A stretch of 47,806 nucleotides of DNA, taken from NCBI GenBank assembly GCA_947591455.1, contig CANQDC010000004.1, positions 1-47,806 of the forward strand, in the 5' to 3' direction. The first letter of the stretch is position 1. Each line of letters starts with the position of its first letter. Positions 1-7,657 of the stretch are shown piece after piece. A model generated the notes under the pieces. It saw only the letters and a program-made list of their open reading frames with translations. It was not told the origin of the DNA and did no database searches. Position numbers and translations under genes: made by a program. Source of the stretch: an uncultured Bacilli bacterium. Lineage in GTDB: Bacteria; Bacillota_I; Bacilli_A; RF39; UBA660.

Positions 1-153
1 TATGATTTAGAAGATATGATTGGCTCTTTAATAAAAGAAGACGGTTGTAGTTATATAGATGCTCTTGAGTTCATTGAATATAATACTATAAGAGCTCTAC
101 CTTATATGGGAGAACGTGCTCCTATTATTTTATACACAAAATATTTAGAGTAG
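1..153 (+). CDS. Conserved hypothetical protein, 3' end only
   Basis: The window opens inside this gene. Frame 1 is open from base 1 and ends at a TAG at 151-153, giving 50 residues that finish with TIRALPYMGERAPIILYTKYLE-like sequence (tyrosine-rich, no transmembrane segment). Small proteins with a similar EYNTIRALPY ending occur in Bacillota phages, but I cannot assign a function. The next gene begins 18 bases later, so it is probably in the same operon. Confidence 0.6.
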   Translation, partial: YDLEDMIGSLIKEDGCSYIDALEFIEYNTIRALPYMGERAPIILYTKYLE

Positions 154-171
154 AGCGTTAGGAGTATTATA

Positions 172-1032
172 TTGGAAGTTAAAGAGTTCAAATCATTTTT
201 TAAAACAGTTGGAGGAAATGAAGGTAATAAATGTCATTATCCAACTAGACTTGATACATATGGATGCGGATGCCAGCATAATTGTGATTATTGTTATGCA
301 AAATCATTATTAGATTTTAGAAAAATGTGGCACCCAGAAAATCCAGCAGTAGCAGATATAAATAAGATTAGAAGAAAAATTGCTAAATTACCTAAAGATA
401 CTCCACCTATTAGACTTGGTGGTATGACAGATTGCTTTCAACCAATAGAAAAGACACATAGAGTAACTTATGAAACTATTAAATGTTTAAATGAAAATAA
501 GATACCTTATTTAATAGTTACAAAAAGTGCAATGGTTGCAGATGATGAGTATATCAATATTTTAGATAAAAATTTAGCACATATCCAAATAACTGTAACA
601 AATACAAATGATGAACAATATAGAAAACTAAATTATGAAAAAGCATCTTTACCTAGTGAACGTATTAAAGCTATTGAGAAATTACAAAAATTAGGTTTTG
701 ATGTTCAACTTAGATTATCACCATTTATTCCAGAGTTTATTGACTATAATATATTGAACAATGTTCAATGTGATAAGATTCTTGTAGAATTTTTAAGAGT
801 TAATAGCTGGATTAAAAAATGGTTTGATATAGATTATTCAGATTATACTTTAAAACAAAGTAATTATAATCATTTACCATTAGAAAAGAAAAAAGAATAT
901 CTTTCTAAAATTACAGGATTTAAAGAAATAACTGTATGTGAAGACTATACAGAACATTATGAATATTGGAAAAATAACTTTAATGTTAACCCAGATGATT
1001 GTTGTAATTTAAGACAGGATATTTCCATCTAA
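172..1032 (+). CDS. Radical SAM protein, SplB-like
   Basis: The 286-residue product has a CX3CX2C motif (CQHNCDYC, near residues 35-42), which is the [4Fe-4S] and S-adenosylmethionine site of radical SAM enzymes. The following LGGMTDCFQPIE and LIVTKSAM segments fit the beta strands of the SplB-like (spore photoproduct lyase related) TIM barrel. A CC pair near the C-terminus might bind another cluster. The start is a TTG at 172, seven bases after an AGGAG at 160-164. The family is clear; the substrate is not. Repair of DNA lesions is known for SplB, but many phage relatives have no known substrate. There is no in-frame CGG. It heads the nucleotide-metabolism block. Confidence 0.8.
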   Translation: MEVKEFKSFFKTVGGNEGNKCHYPTRLDTYGCGCQHNCDYCYAKSLLDFRKMWHPENPAVADINKIRRKIAKLPKDTPPIRLGGMTDCFQPIEKTHRVTYETIKCLNENKIPYLIVTKSAMVADDEYINILDKNLAHIQITVTNTNDEQYRKLNYEKASLPSERIKAIEKLQKLGFDVQLRLSPFIPEFIDYNILNNVQCDKILVEFLRVNSWIKKWFDIDYSDYTLKQSNYNHLPLEKKKEYLSKITGFKEITVCEDYTEHYEYWKNNFNVNPDDCCNLRQDISI

Positions 1033-1033
1033 C

Positions 1034-1062
1034 TTGACAAATAGTTGTCAGTGTGGTATAAT
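1034..1062 (+). promoter_or_regulatory. Sigma-70-type promoter with overlapping operator palindrome
   Basis: TTGACA (1034-1039), a 17-base spacer and TATAAT (1057-1062) form a consensus promoter reading into the HU gene. The inverted repeat TGACAA-ATAG-TTGTCA (1035-1050) covers the -35 box and part of the spacer, which is where a repressor would block RNA polymerase. The same 16 bases recur at 27509-27524 over another promoter. Confidence 0.85.
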
Positions 1063-1070
1063 AAGTATAT

Positions 1071-1091
1071 AAGAGTTACGAAGGTAACCTT
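1071..1091 (+). promoter_or_regulatory. Leader hairpin upstream of HU
   Basis: AAG(a)GTTAC, a GAAG loop and GTAACCTT can form an eight-pair stem with one bulged A, just downstream of the predicted transcription start. It lacks a T-run, so it is more likely an RNA-stabilising or regulatory leader element than a terminator. Confidence 0.4.
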
Positions 1092-1172
1092 ATAATATAT
1101 AATTTATTCAAAACTTCCTTTCATTAGGGCTGCAAGGTAGATTTTAGAATAAAAATTTTAGGAGGAAAATTT

Positions 1173-1451
1173 ATGAACAAGAAAGAATTAGTTGCTGCAA
1201 TGGCAGAAAAAGCAGGAATAACAAAAGTAAAAGCTGAAGAAGCTATAAATGCTATAGTAGATGTAATCTCTGAAGAATTAACAAAAGGTGGAGATGTTAC
1301 AGTTTACGGATTAGGAAAATTTGCTGTAAAAGATAGAGCTGCTAGAAATGGTAGAAACCCACAAACAGGTGAAGCTATGACAATACCAGCTTCTAAAGCA
1401 CCATCATTCAAAGCTTCTAAAGTATTAAAAGACACTATAAAAAACTCATAA
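1173..1451 (+). CDS. HU family DNA-binding protein
   Basis: The 92-residue product matches bacterial HU along its whole length. It starts MNKKELVAAMAEKAGITK, has the dimerisation helices, the GLGKFAVKDRAARNGRNPQTGE beta-arm segment with the conserved arginines and the NPQTG tip, and a C-terminal helix ending VLKDTIKNS. HU bends and compacts DNA without much sequence preference; a phage copy may serve replication, packaging or transcription. The ribosome site AGGAGG sits just before the ATG. It is the first gene after the operator-controlled promoter at 1034, so it is probably strongly and conditionally expressed. The next gene starts 20 bases later. Confidence 0.95.
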   Translation: MNKKELVAAMAEKAGITKVKAEEAINAIVDVISEELTKGGDVTVYGLGKFAVKDRAARNGRNPQTGEAMTIPASKAPSFKASKVLKDTIKNS

Positions 1452-1471
1452 TTTTAGATTGGAGGAGTAGA

Positions 1472-1987
1472 ATGCAAAACATAATATTCTTAGATGTAGA
1501 CGGAGTATTAAACAATGAGAACTATATAGAAAAATGTTATGACAGACATCATCAGCCAATGAGTATGGATTTCGTACCATTTGACCCAAAATGTTTAAGT
1601 AACCTAAGGAGATTATACGATTACATTTTAGAAAAAGGTGATGAACCATTAATCGTATTATCTAGCACTTGGAGATTATCTAAAGCTTCTTTTTATATTG
1701 TGAAATGTCGTCTTGCAGAATATGGTATGAGTATAGAGCATTCTACTCCTCATATTCATTCCGAAAGAGGTGTTGAAATTATACAATGGCTTAATGATAA
1801 TTACCATTTAACAACTCCTTTTGTTATTTTAGATGATGATAGTTTTGATATTGTTTGCCATCCAGAATTAAAAACCCATTTAGTAAATACTAAATTTAAA
1901 AACGGTTTAGTAGGATGGCGAGCACGTCAAGCTATGGATATTTTAGAGAAAGGAGAATGTTTAAATGAAGTTAGAAATAAATCTTAA
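1472..1987 (+). CDS. HAD-superfamily phosphatase-like protein
   Basis: The 171-residue product begins with the HAD motif I, FLDVDGVLNN (residues 6-15), where the first aspartate is the nucleophile. Motif II is the serine/threonine of LSSTWR, and the motif IV acidic pair is in ILDDDS. This layout matches the HAD domain found in Swiss-Army-knife RNA-repair contexts, but the substrate cannot be told. GGAGG precedes the ATG at 1472. Its last eight codons overlap the start of the next gene at 1965, so the two are translationally coupled. Confidence 0.75.
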   Translation: MQNIIFLDVDGVLNNENYIEKCYDRHHQPMSMDFVPFDPKCLSNLRRLYDYILEKGDEPLIVLSSTWRLSKASFYIVKCRLAEYGMSIEHSTPHIHSERGVEIIQWLNDNYHLTTPFVILDDDSFDIVCHPELKTHLVNTKFKNGLVGWRARQAMDILEKGECLNEVRNKS

Positions 1988-2475
1988 TCGGAAATTTATT
2001 AGATTATGTAGATGAAGACGAAATAAAACAAGATATAGTATATGAAGTGAAAAGACAGATTAAAGAACAATTAGCTCAAGCTGTAAAAGACAATAAAGAA
2101 GAAATAGAAAATGAGTTAGTTAAAAAGACTGTTAAAGAAATTCTAGGAGTAACAACTTTCAAAGAAGCTTTAACAACACAACTTAAAATGAAAATAGATA
2201 AATTCATAGAAACAAGATATGATGAATTAGATGGTTATCATTTAGGTTGGGATTTAGATATAAAAGAAAAACTAAATAAAATATATGAAGAAAACAAAGA
2301 TAAATATGACACAATCCTAAAAGATAAAATAGATGAAGCTGTGAAGATGTATAAAGTAGATAATTACCATATATCTCAATATATGTCATCTGTTTTAGTA
2401 AATGATAATAAATATAGAGAAGCCATTGAAGAATTATTAGACACTAAACTTAATGAAATTTTAGATAGACTATAA
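1965..2475 (+). CDS. Unknown protein, +1 shift after codon 8
   Basis: The ATG at 1965 has GGAG seven bases upstream and opens MKLEINLN. The next zero-frame codon is CGG (1989-1991); skipping its C continues as GNLLDYVDEDEIKQDIVYEV and runs without a stop to 2475, giving 169 residues. Without the shift the frame stops after 16 codons. The product is lysine- and glutamate-rich, mostly helical by composition, and resembles no family I recognise. It overlaps the HAD gene by 23 bases. The short product before the shift means almost the whole protein depends on skipping. Confidence 0.75.
1989..1991 (+). other. CGG +1 shift site: AAT-CGG-A
   Basis: Joins MKLEINLN to GNLLDYVDED in the unknown protein at 1965. 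Confidence 0.8.
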
Positions 2476-2491
2476 ATTAAGGAGTATTTTT

Positions 2492-3893
2492 ATGTTAAAT
2501 TTCGACAAAGTGAAAAAGACTGATGTAGAGGTGTGGAAAGCTATAATGGACGAATACAGAAGACAGGAAGACGATTTAGAATTAATCGCTAGTGAAAATA
2601 GACCAAGCGAAGCTGTATTACAAGCACAAAGTAGCTATCACACCTTAAAATATGCCGAAGGTTATCCTCGGAAACAGATATTATGCAGGTTGTGAAAATA
2701 TAGATGTTACTGAAAGATTAGCAATAGAAAGGGCTTGCAAATTATTTAATTGTAACTTCGCTAATGTTCAGCCTCATAGTGGCGCAAGCGCTAATTTTGC
2801 AGCACAGTTTGCAGTATGTAACCCTCGGAGATGTAATAATGGGAATGAGTTTAAACTCTGGAGGGCATTTAACACATCGGAGCAAAACCAACATTTTCAG
2901 GAAGAAATTACGAGTCAATTCAATATGAAGTAAATCCTGAAACATATTTAATAGATTATGATGAAGTAGAAAAATTAGCTTTAAAACATCAACCTAGATT
3001 AATTATTTGTGGAGCAAGTGCTTATCCAAGACAAATAGATTTTAAAAGATTTAGAGAGATTGTTGATAAGGTTAATGAAAAAATCGCAGAGGATATTGAA
3101 AAGACTGGTGGAGATGATAGATATAAATCAGAATTATGGGATGAAAACAGATGTATATTAATGGCTGATGTAGCTCATATCGCTGGTTTAATTGTTACAG
3201 GATTACATCCATCACCATTTCCATATTGTGATATTGTAACTTCTACAACACATAAAACATTACGTTCAGTTAGAGGTGGAATAATATTAACTAACGATGA
3301 AAATCTTGCAAAAAAAATAGATAAAGCTGTATTCCCTCGGTTGTCAAGGTGGAGGCTTACAAAACATTATAGCTGCTAAAGCTGTAGGATTTTATGAAGC
3401 ATTGCAACCAGAATTTAAAGAGTATATGGAACAAGTTGTTAAAAATGCAAAAGTTCTTGCAGAAGCTTTAAAACAAGATGGATTTGATGTTTTAACAGGT
3501 GGAACTGATAATCATTTAATACTACTTGATTTAAGAAATAAAGGAATTACTGGAAAAGAATTAGAAACTAGACTTGCTAATTGTCATATTATAACTAATA
3601 AAAATGCAGTACCTTTTGATACTGAAAAGAAAACGATTACTTCTGGTTTAAGATTAGGTACTCCAGCTGTTACATCAAGGAGATTAAAAGAAGACGATAT
3701 GAGACAAATTGCATCATTAATCAATTTATGTGCTAGTCCATATTATGAAACAAATATTGAAGCAATTAAGGCTCACGTTCAAGCTTTATGCGAGAAATAT
3801 CCATTATATCCTAAAGAACTTCCACAATATATAGTAACTCCTTACGAATATGACAGAACAGGAAGTGTTGTTATAGAAGGAGATGATAAATAA
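2492..3893 (+). CDS. glyA: Serine hydroxymethyltransferase with four +1 shifts
   Basis: SHMT transfers the serine hydroxymethyl group to tetrahydrofolate using pyridoxal phosphate, giving glycine and methylene-THF. The four skips (C at 2669, 2826, 2878 and 3338) join five frames into one 465-residue enzyme. Conserved motifs span each join: [42 protein letters not shown] and [14 protein letters not shown]. The PLP lysine is in STTHKTLR. Length and motif order match bacterial SHMT. Read conventionally, the gene would stop at codon 67 and lack the cofactor site. GGAG precedes the ATG. The stop overlaps thyX as TAATG, so methylene-THF supply is coupled to its consumer. Confidence 0.97.
2669..2671 (+). 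other. CGG +1 shift site: CCT-CGG-A (glyA 1)
   Basis: Joins YAEGYP to [10 protein letters not shown], a universally recognisable SHMT motif. Confidence 0.97.
2826..2828 (+). other. CGG +1 shift site: CCT-CGG-A (glyA 2)
   Basis: Joins FAVCNP to GDVIMGMSL. Confidence 0.97.
2878..2880 (+). other. CGG +1 shift site: CAT-CGG-A (glyA 3)
   Basis: Joins GGHLTH to GAKPTFSGR. Confidence 0.97.
3338..3340 (+). other. CGG +1 shift site: CCT-CGG-T (glyA 4)
   Basis: Joins KAVFP to GCQGGGLQN. Confidence 0.97.
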
Positions 3894-4571
3894 TGGAAAT
3901 AATAGACCCAATAGTAGAAGTTGAAAAATATGATGGAATTAAAATAATGAAGAATATAGAACGTGCTATGAGAAATTGTTACAGAACAGAAGGAAGCATA
4001 ACAGATGATAGTTATAAACGTCTTCTAGCTAAAAGTATAAACTCTGGACACGGAAGTGTAATGGAACACGAAAAAATAACTGTTAGATTTATTTCTGACA
4101 TACGGTGTATATAAAGATTTAACACGTCATAGAGCAGGAACAGCATTTTCTATTGAAAGTACAAGATATTGTAACTACAGCAAAGATAAATTTGACAATA
4201 ATATTAAATTTATTAATCCTGTTTATATTACAAATCCAAATGATTATGCTTGTTGGAAAGAATGTATGAAATATATTGAAACTTATTATATGTTAATGGC
4301 TAATAATGGAGCAATTCCAGACCAATGTAGAATGTTGTTACCTCACAGTACAGCAGCGCAAGTTGTAATGACTTGTAATATTAGAGAATGGCGTCATATA
4401 TTAAGTTTGCGTTGTGCTAAAGCAGTACACCCTTCAATTAGACAAATACTTATTCCATTACTTCTTAAATTTAAAAAAGATATGCCTTCTTTATTTGATG
4501 ATATAGAATACGATACAGATTTTCCACAAGAATGGTATGCTAAAGTTATTGATTTAGAAGATACTGTATAA
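3893..4571 (+). CDS. thyX: Flavin-dependent thymidylate synthase with one +1 shift
   Basis: ThyX methylates dUMP to dTMP with methylene-THF, FAD and NADPH. Skipping the C at 4103 joins ...VRFISDI to GVYKDLTRHRAG, which restores the ThyX signature RHRx7S (RHRAGTAFS) and the upstream GHGSVMEHEKITVRF motif. The joined product is 225 residues, a normal length. In the conventional frame translation ends four codons after the shift site, before the signature motif. A C-terminal CNIREWRHILSLRCAKAVHPSIR segment is also characteristic. The ATG overlaps the glyA stop. Together glyA and thyX form a thymidylate-supplying pair. Confidence 0.96.
4103..4105 (+). other. CGG +1 shift site: ATA-CGG-T (thyX)
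   Basis: Joins RFISDI to GVYKDLTRHR, restoring the ThyX signature. Confidence 0.97.
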
Positions 4572-4590
4572 TATAGAAAGGAAGAGAGAT

Positions 4591-4806
4591 ATGACACAAG
4601 CAGAAAAACAATTTTTTTATAGATTAAATAATGTTTTAAAAGGACAAGGAATGTTTATCAGAGAAGATGAAATGATTACTGACCAAGATAAATTAAAACA
4701 AATGAATATTTTATTACAAGTATCCCACTTCCTAAAAGATTTAGAACAAACATATATTGAAAAAGATAAAGAAGATAGAGGTGATGAAAATGATAGTAGG
4801 GATTGA
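4591..4806 (+). CDS. Small hypothetical protein
   Basis: This 71-residue, highly charged protein begins MTQAEKQFFYRLNNVL and ends at a TGA (4804-4806), which shows TGA is a stop in this genome. It has AAAGGAAGAG upstream of its ATG and overlaps the next gene by 17 bases. I recognise no domain. Its place between thyX and a deoxynucleotidase suggests a role in the same block, nothing more. Confidence 0.6.
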   Translation: MTQAEKQFFYRLNNVLKGQGMFIREDEMITDQDKLKQMNILLQVSHFLKDLEQTYIEKDKEDRGDENDSRD

Positions 4807-5581
4807 TATTGATGATACAATGACAAATCATTGTGAAAGTTGGTTTAACGCTTATAATAAATATTTTAAAGCATTAGACGCACAAGATTTAAAAGTAGAA
4901 GACGCTACAAGCTGGGACTTTTATAATGACTGGAAAGAATCAGATAAAGAGCAACTTATGAAAGCCATTCATACAGATTCCTATTATGATAATTTATATA
5001 TATTACCAAACGTTAAAGAAACAATCCAAGCAATTTTAGATAGTGATAACCAAGTAGTTATTATTTCTGCAACTTATCCAGAAAGTCAAGATAGAAAAAG
5101 AGATTGGTTATTATCTCAATTACCTATGTTATCTCCTGACGATATAATTTTTACAAAATATAAAGAACGTATTGCAGTTGATGTAATGATTGATGACAAT
5201 CTAGCATATGCTTCAAAGTTTAAATGTCAATTTATTTTATTTAAAAGACCTTGGAATACAAATCAAGATTATAAATTATATACCCCAAATATCATTATAG
5301 CAGATAGTTGGGAATATATTAAAGAAGTATTAACTTCTATGGGAGTTATATCATCAAAAATTGCTACTGAGCCAAGTCTTACTAAAGCTACAAAAGATTT
5401 AATAAATGGAATAAAAAATGCACAAACAGATGAAGAGTGTTTAAAATTAATTAATCCATATATTAGATTATGGCAACAACAAGGGATGCTTATAGGAATG
5501 AGACAAATTAATGATGCAATAATAACTGTAACAAATAGTGTAATAGATGACATTAAAAATAATGAAAACGCAAAAAAGTAG
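4790..5581 (+). CDS. 5'(3')-deoxyribonucleotidase-like HAD protein with extra C-terminal domain
   Basis: The start chosen is the ATG at 4790, preceded by AGAGGTG. The product opens MIVGIDIDDTMTNH, the HAD motif I of the NT5C family, followed by VVIISATYPESQDRKRDWL (motif II region), a lysine in IIFTKYKERI and the acidic motif IV in DVMIDDN. NT5C enzymes remove the 5' phosphate from deoxynucleoside monophosphates. After about residue 180 there is an additional helical stretch of roughly 80 residues without recognisable family. Sitting beside thyX, it may shape the dNMP pool. The stop codon lies inside the terminator stem. Confidence 0.8.
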   Translation: MIVGIDIDDTMTNHCESWFNAYNKYFKALDAQDLKVEDATSWDFYNDWKESDKEQLMKAIHTDSYYDNLYILPNVKETIQAILDSDNQVVIISATYPESQDRKRDWLLSQLPMLSPDDIIFTKYKERIAVDVMIDDNLAYASKFKCQFILFKRPWNTNQDYKLYTPNIIIADSWEYIKEVLTSMGVISSKIATEPSLTKATKDLINGIKNAQTDEECLKLINPYIRLWQQQGMLIGMRQINDAIITVTNSVIDDIKNNENAKK

Positions 5582-5615
5582 GGATATAGACTATTAATCT
5601 ATATCCCTACTTTTT
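5573..5615. terminator. Bidirectional terminator between convergent blocks
   Basis: An 18-pair perfect stem (AAAAAGTAGGGATATAGA and its complement) with a seven-base loop is flanked by T-runs in both directions. It ends the + strand operon, overlapping the stop of the deoxynucleotidase gene, and can also end leftward transcripts. Confidence 0.92.
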
Positions 5616-5641
5616 GAATCAATTAGAATTATTAACTAACT
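5575..5641 (-). ncRNA. Predicted small RNA of about 65 nt
   Basis: A leftward promoter (5648-5676) is followed by about 25 unstructured bases containing three GTTA/ATTA repeats, then the strong terminator stem ending in a run of Ts. No open frame fits. This promoter-to-terminator unit would yield a short RNA overlapping the 3' end of the deoxynucleotidase mRNA. The prediction rests only on the two signals. Confidence 0.35.
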
Positions 5642-5647
5642 AACTTT

Positions 5648-5676
5648 AGTATAACATATACTTTTTATCTTGTCAA
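5648..5676 (-). promoter_or_regulatory. Leftward promoter just beyond the amidase stop
   Basis: On the - strand, TTGACA (5676-5671), 17 bases and TATACT (5653-5648) make a near-consensus promoter. The -35 lies within the palindrome ATCTTG-T-CAAGAT. Transcription would start near 5640 and meet the terminator at 5615-5573, with no gene in between. Confidence 0.6.
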
Positions 5677-5689
5677 GATATTTTAAAAA

Positions 5690-6991
5690 TTATCTAAGAT
5701 ATGTATTACATACCCATTGACCATTTCCTATTCTTGACCAATTTCCTTTTGTTTCATAAACAGTAACTTTTTGTCCATTTAGTAATCCGCCAACTATTTT
5801 ATATCCTGTTCCAGCACCAGCACGAACTCTTAATCCGCCGTTAGCACTTACATATTTTGTAGTAGCTGATGATGAACTAGCAGAACCTATTAAATATTGA
5901 GAACTTACCCATTGACCGTTTCCAATTCTTGACCAACCATTAGATTCTTCATATACTGTAACAGCTTGACCGTTTTTTAATCCTCCAACTACAGAGTATC
6001 CAGTACCTTTACCACTTCTAATATTTAATCCACCATTAGCGTGAACATACATAGTTTTAGAAACAGTTTGAGCGGCATCAGATAAATATTGAGAACTTAC
6101 CCATTGTCCGTCACCTATTCTACTAAATCCATTTCTTTCTTCATAAACAGTTACTTTATTTCCATTATGTAAAGAACCAATTACTCTATATTGAGTACCA
6201 GCACCAACTCTTATATTTAATGAAGTATTAACTTTTACATATTTTGTAACAGCTGTTGTTGTATTAGCTGGAGCACTTCCTTCTGTTAAATATGTAGCAC
6301 ATACCCATTGTCCAGAACCTATTCTTGCCCAACCATTTGACATTTCATATACTGTAACTGTAGAATGATTTGGCAATCCACCTATAATAGAATATCCTGT
6401 TCCAGCACCATTTCTTATATTTAATCCACTATTTGCATTTACATACATTGTTTTATTCATTGTATTATTTTCTGGATTTGTAGGTGTAACTGGAGCGCCA
6501 TTTAATGCAACTGATAATCTATTTTTAAAGTCTTCCCATCTTGCAGGATTACTTACAAATGGAGCAGGACAATTTTTTCCTGTTACATCATAATGTCTTA
6601 CTACATTACTTAATGGAATATTATATTTTTTACAAATATATGCTGCAAGTTCTACTGTATTTTGAATTGTCTTGTCTGAAATATCTAAAGTTCCACCGTT
6701 CATAAAGCAACACATTTCAATACCTATAGAATTTGTATTTCTACAACTTGGATGTCTATATGAATTAGCACCAACGTGCCAAGCAACGTCTTTATCTTCA
6801 ACACATTGCCATATAGAACTATCGTCTACAAAATAATGAGCAGAGGCTCCTCTATATGTACTATAAAAATATACACAGTTATTCTTTGCTGTAGAAACTG
6901 CTCCTACATAGTGTATTGCTAAATAAGGTATAGAACTTCTATTTGATATTGTTCTATTTCTTACTGTTATATATTTATTAATTGGTAACAT
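5690..6991 (-). CDS. N-acetylmuramoyl-L-alanine amidase with four SH3 repeats (endolysin)
   Basis: The ATG at 6991 follows AGGAGG, giving 433 residues. The N-terminal Amidase_2 domain shows the zinc-ligand and catalytic segments YLAIHYVGA, SRHP-like and VVRHYDVTGKNCPAPF; it cleaves the lactyl-amide bond between MurNAc and the stem peptide. Four bacterial SH3 repeats follow, each with the pattern NxR.GAGTGY..IGGLxNGxKVTVYE and ending in GxWVxxxYL; these bind the cell wall. There is no signal peptide, so export should depend on the holin encoded upstream in the same transcript. Several AAC-GGT and GGC-GGA codon pairs contain CGG out of frame and the gene is unbroken. Confidence 0.93.
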   Translation of the reverse strand: MLPINKYITVRNRTISNRSSIPYLAIHYVGAVSTAKNNCVYFYSTYRGASAHYFVDDSSIWQCVEDKDVAWHVGANSYRHPSCRNTNSIGIEMCCFMNGGTLDISDKTIQNTVELAAYICKKYNIPLSNVVRHYDVTGKNCPAPFVSNPARWEDFKNRLSVALNGAPVTPTNPENNTMNKTMYVNANSGLNIRNGAGTGYSIIGGLPNHSTVTVYEMSNGWARIGSGQWVCATYLTEGSAPANTTTAVTKYVKVNTSLNIRVGAGTQYRVIGSLHNGNKVTVYEERNGFSRIGDGQWVSSQYLSDAAQTVSKTMYVHANGGLNIRSGKGTGYSVVGGLKNGQAVTVYEESNGWSRIGNGQWVSSQYLIGSASSSSATTKYVSANGGLRVRAGAGTGYKIVGGLLNGQKVTVYETKGNWSRIGNGQWVCNTYLR

Positions 6992-7035
6992 TTTTATTCC
7001 TCCTTTAATTACACAATCGTTTTTAAGACGACAAA

Positions 7036-7069
7036 ATATCCTAGACATATAATTTGTTGCCTAGGATAT
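7036..7069 (-). terminator. Hairpin upstream of the amidase gene
   Basis: ATATCCTAG and CTAGGATAT (nine pairs) enclose a 16-base loop and are followed on the - strand by TTTTG. It lies between the small acidic gene and the amidase and could be a weak terminator or leader hairpin that tunes endolysin expression. Confidence 0.5.
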
Positions 7070-7072
7070 AAA

Positions 7073-7108
7073 AGTCCGTCAGAATTGAATGTCGTTTGTC
7101 TGAGGACT
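7073..7108 (-). terminator. 36-nt hairpin, copy 1, terminator-like
   Basis: On the - strand AGTCC-TCAGA pairs with TCTGA-(C)-GGACT, followed by TTTT. It overlaps the stop codon of the small acidic gene. A 36-base counterpart with the same AATAGTCCTCAGAC left arm occurs at 27417-27452. Confidence 0.6.
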
Positions 7109-7244
7109 ATTCTGAAGCCCCTTCAACTCCATTTTCACAACCTAGTGTGTCGGGGTTGGGGTCATTAGCACATTCGTCTTCTATTGCAGCTTGTGCCAAA
7201 GCTTCTAAATCTAATTCTTCTACTCCGTTTTCTTCTTCTGGCAT
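7107..7244 (-). CDS. Small acidic protein, 45 residues
   Basis: AGGAGG stands nine bases before an ATG at 7244, opening MPEEENGVEELDLEALAQ and ending with TAG inside a hairpin. The product is strongly acidic with two cysteines in a DECANDPNPDTLGCEN segment. It is too short for a domain call. It lies between the holin and the endolysin, so a lysis-timing role is possible, but that is position only. Confidence 0.6.
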   Translation of the reverse strand: MPEEENGVEELDLEALAQAAIEDECANDPNPDTLGCENGVEGASE

Positions 7245-7283
7245 AATAAATACCTCCTTATATTATTTAAAATTAATTAAAAC

Positions 7284-7622
7284 TTATCCAACAGTATCTT
7301 CATTTATTGCTGGTAAAGTTTTTTTGTCGTTTGGAACTTGTTCTAATGCTTCTTTTATTTGGTCGAATGTTGTTTGTATAAAGCTATGAATTAATGAATC
7401 AGGTATAAATTTTAAGAAAGGAATAACCTCTTGCATATAATCTATAGCCTTTTGCATTTTTTCTTTACCTTCTTCTGTAGCATACATTCTTTCAGCCCAA
7501 ACTATAGCATCAATAGCTGTTTGTTTTAAACCTTTTTTCTTTAGTATAAAAATTACTACCCCTACTATTGCTATAATAACAATAAGTAAAGGTAACCAAT
7601 TAGCTGCTAACCATTCTAACAT
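7284..7622 (-). CDS. Holin, LLH-like family
   Basis: The 112-residue protein starts with one strong membrane helix (WLPLLIVIIAIVGVVIFILKK, residues 10-30) followed by an amphipathic helical region (AIDAIVWAERMYATEEGKEKMQKAIDYM). That order matches the single-pass LLH-type phage holins of Bacillota. Holins open the membrane to release the endolysin, here the amidase two genes downstream. A clear GGGAGG precedes the ATG. Confidence 0.8.
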   Translation of the reverse strand: MLEWLAANWLPLLIVIIAIVGVVIFILKKKGLKQTAIDAIVWAERMYATEEGKEKMQKAIDYMQEVIPFLKFIPDSLIHSFIQTTFDQIKEALEQVPNDKKTLPAINEDTVG

Positions 7623-7657
7623 AATGATTACCTCCCTTTATATATAATTTAAAAAAA

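Noticed and set aside
2492-3893. Reading glyA as a decayed pseudogene or several small genes
   Set aside because: All four breaks are the same single C at CGG, motifs cross every join intact and the total length is normal. Decay would give varied stops and indels.
5648-5676. Promoter for the amidase
   Set aside because: It lies after the amidase stop and points away from it.
7073-7108. Hammerhead-like ribozyme suggested by CTGAGGA
   Set aside because: The required GAAA and flanking stems are absent; a terminator-like hairpin on the other strand explains the sequence better.
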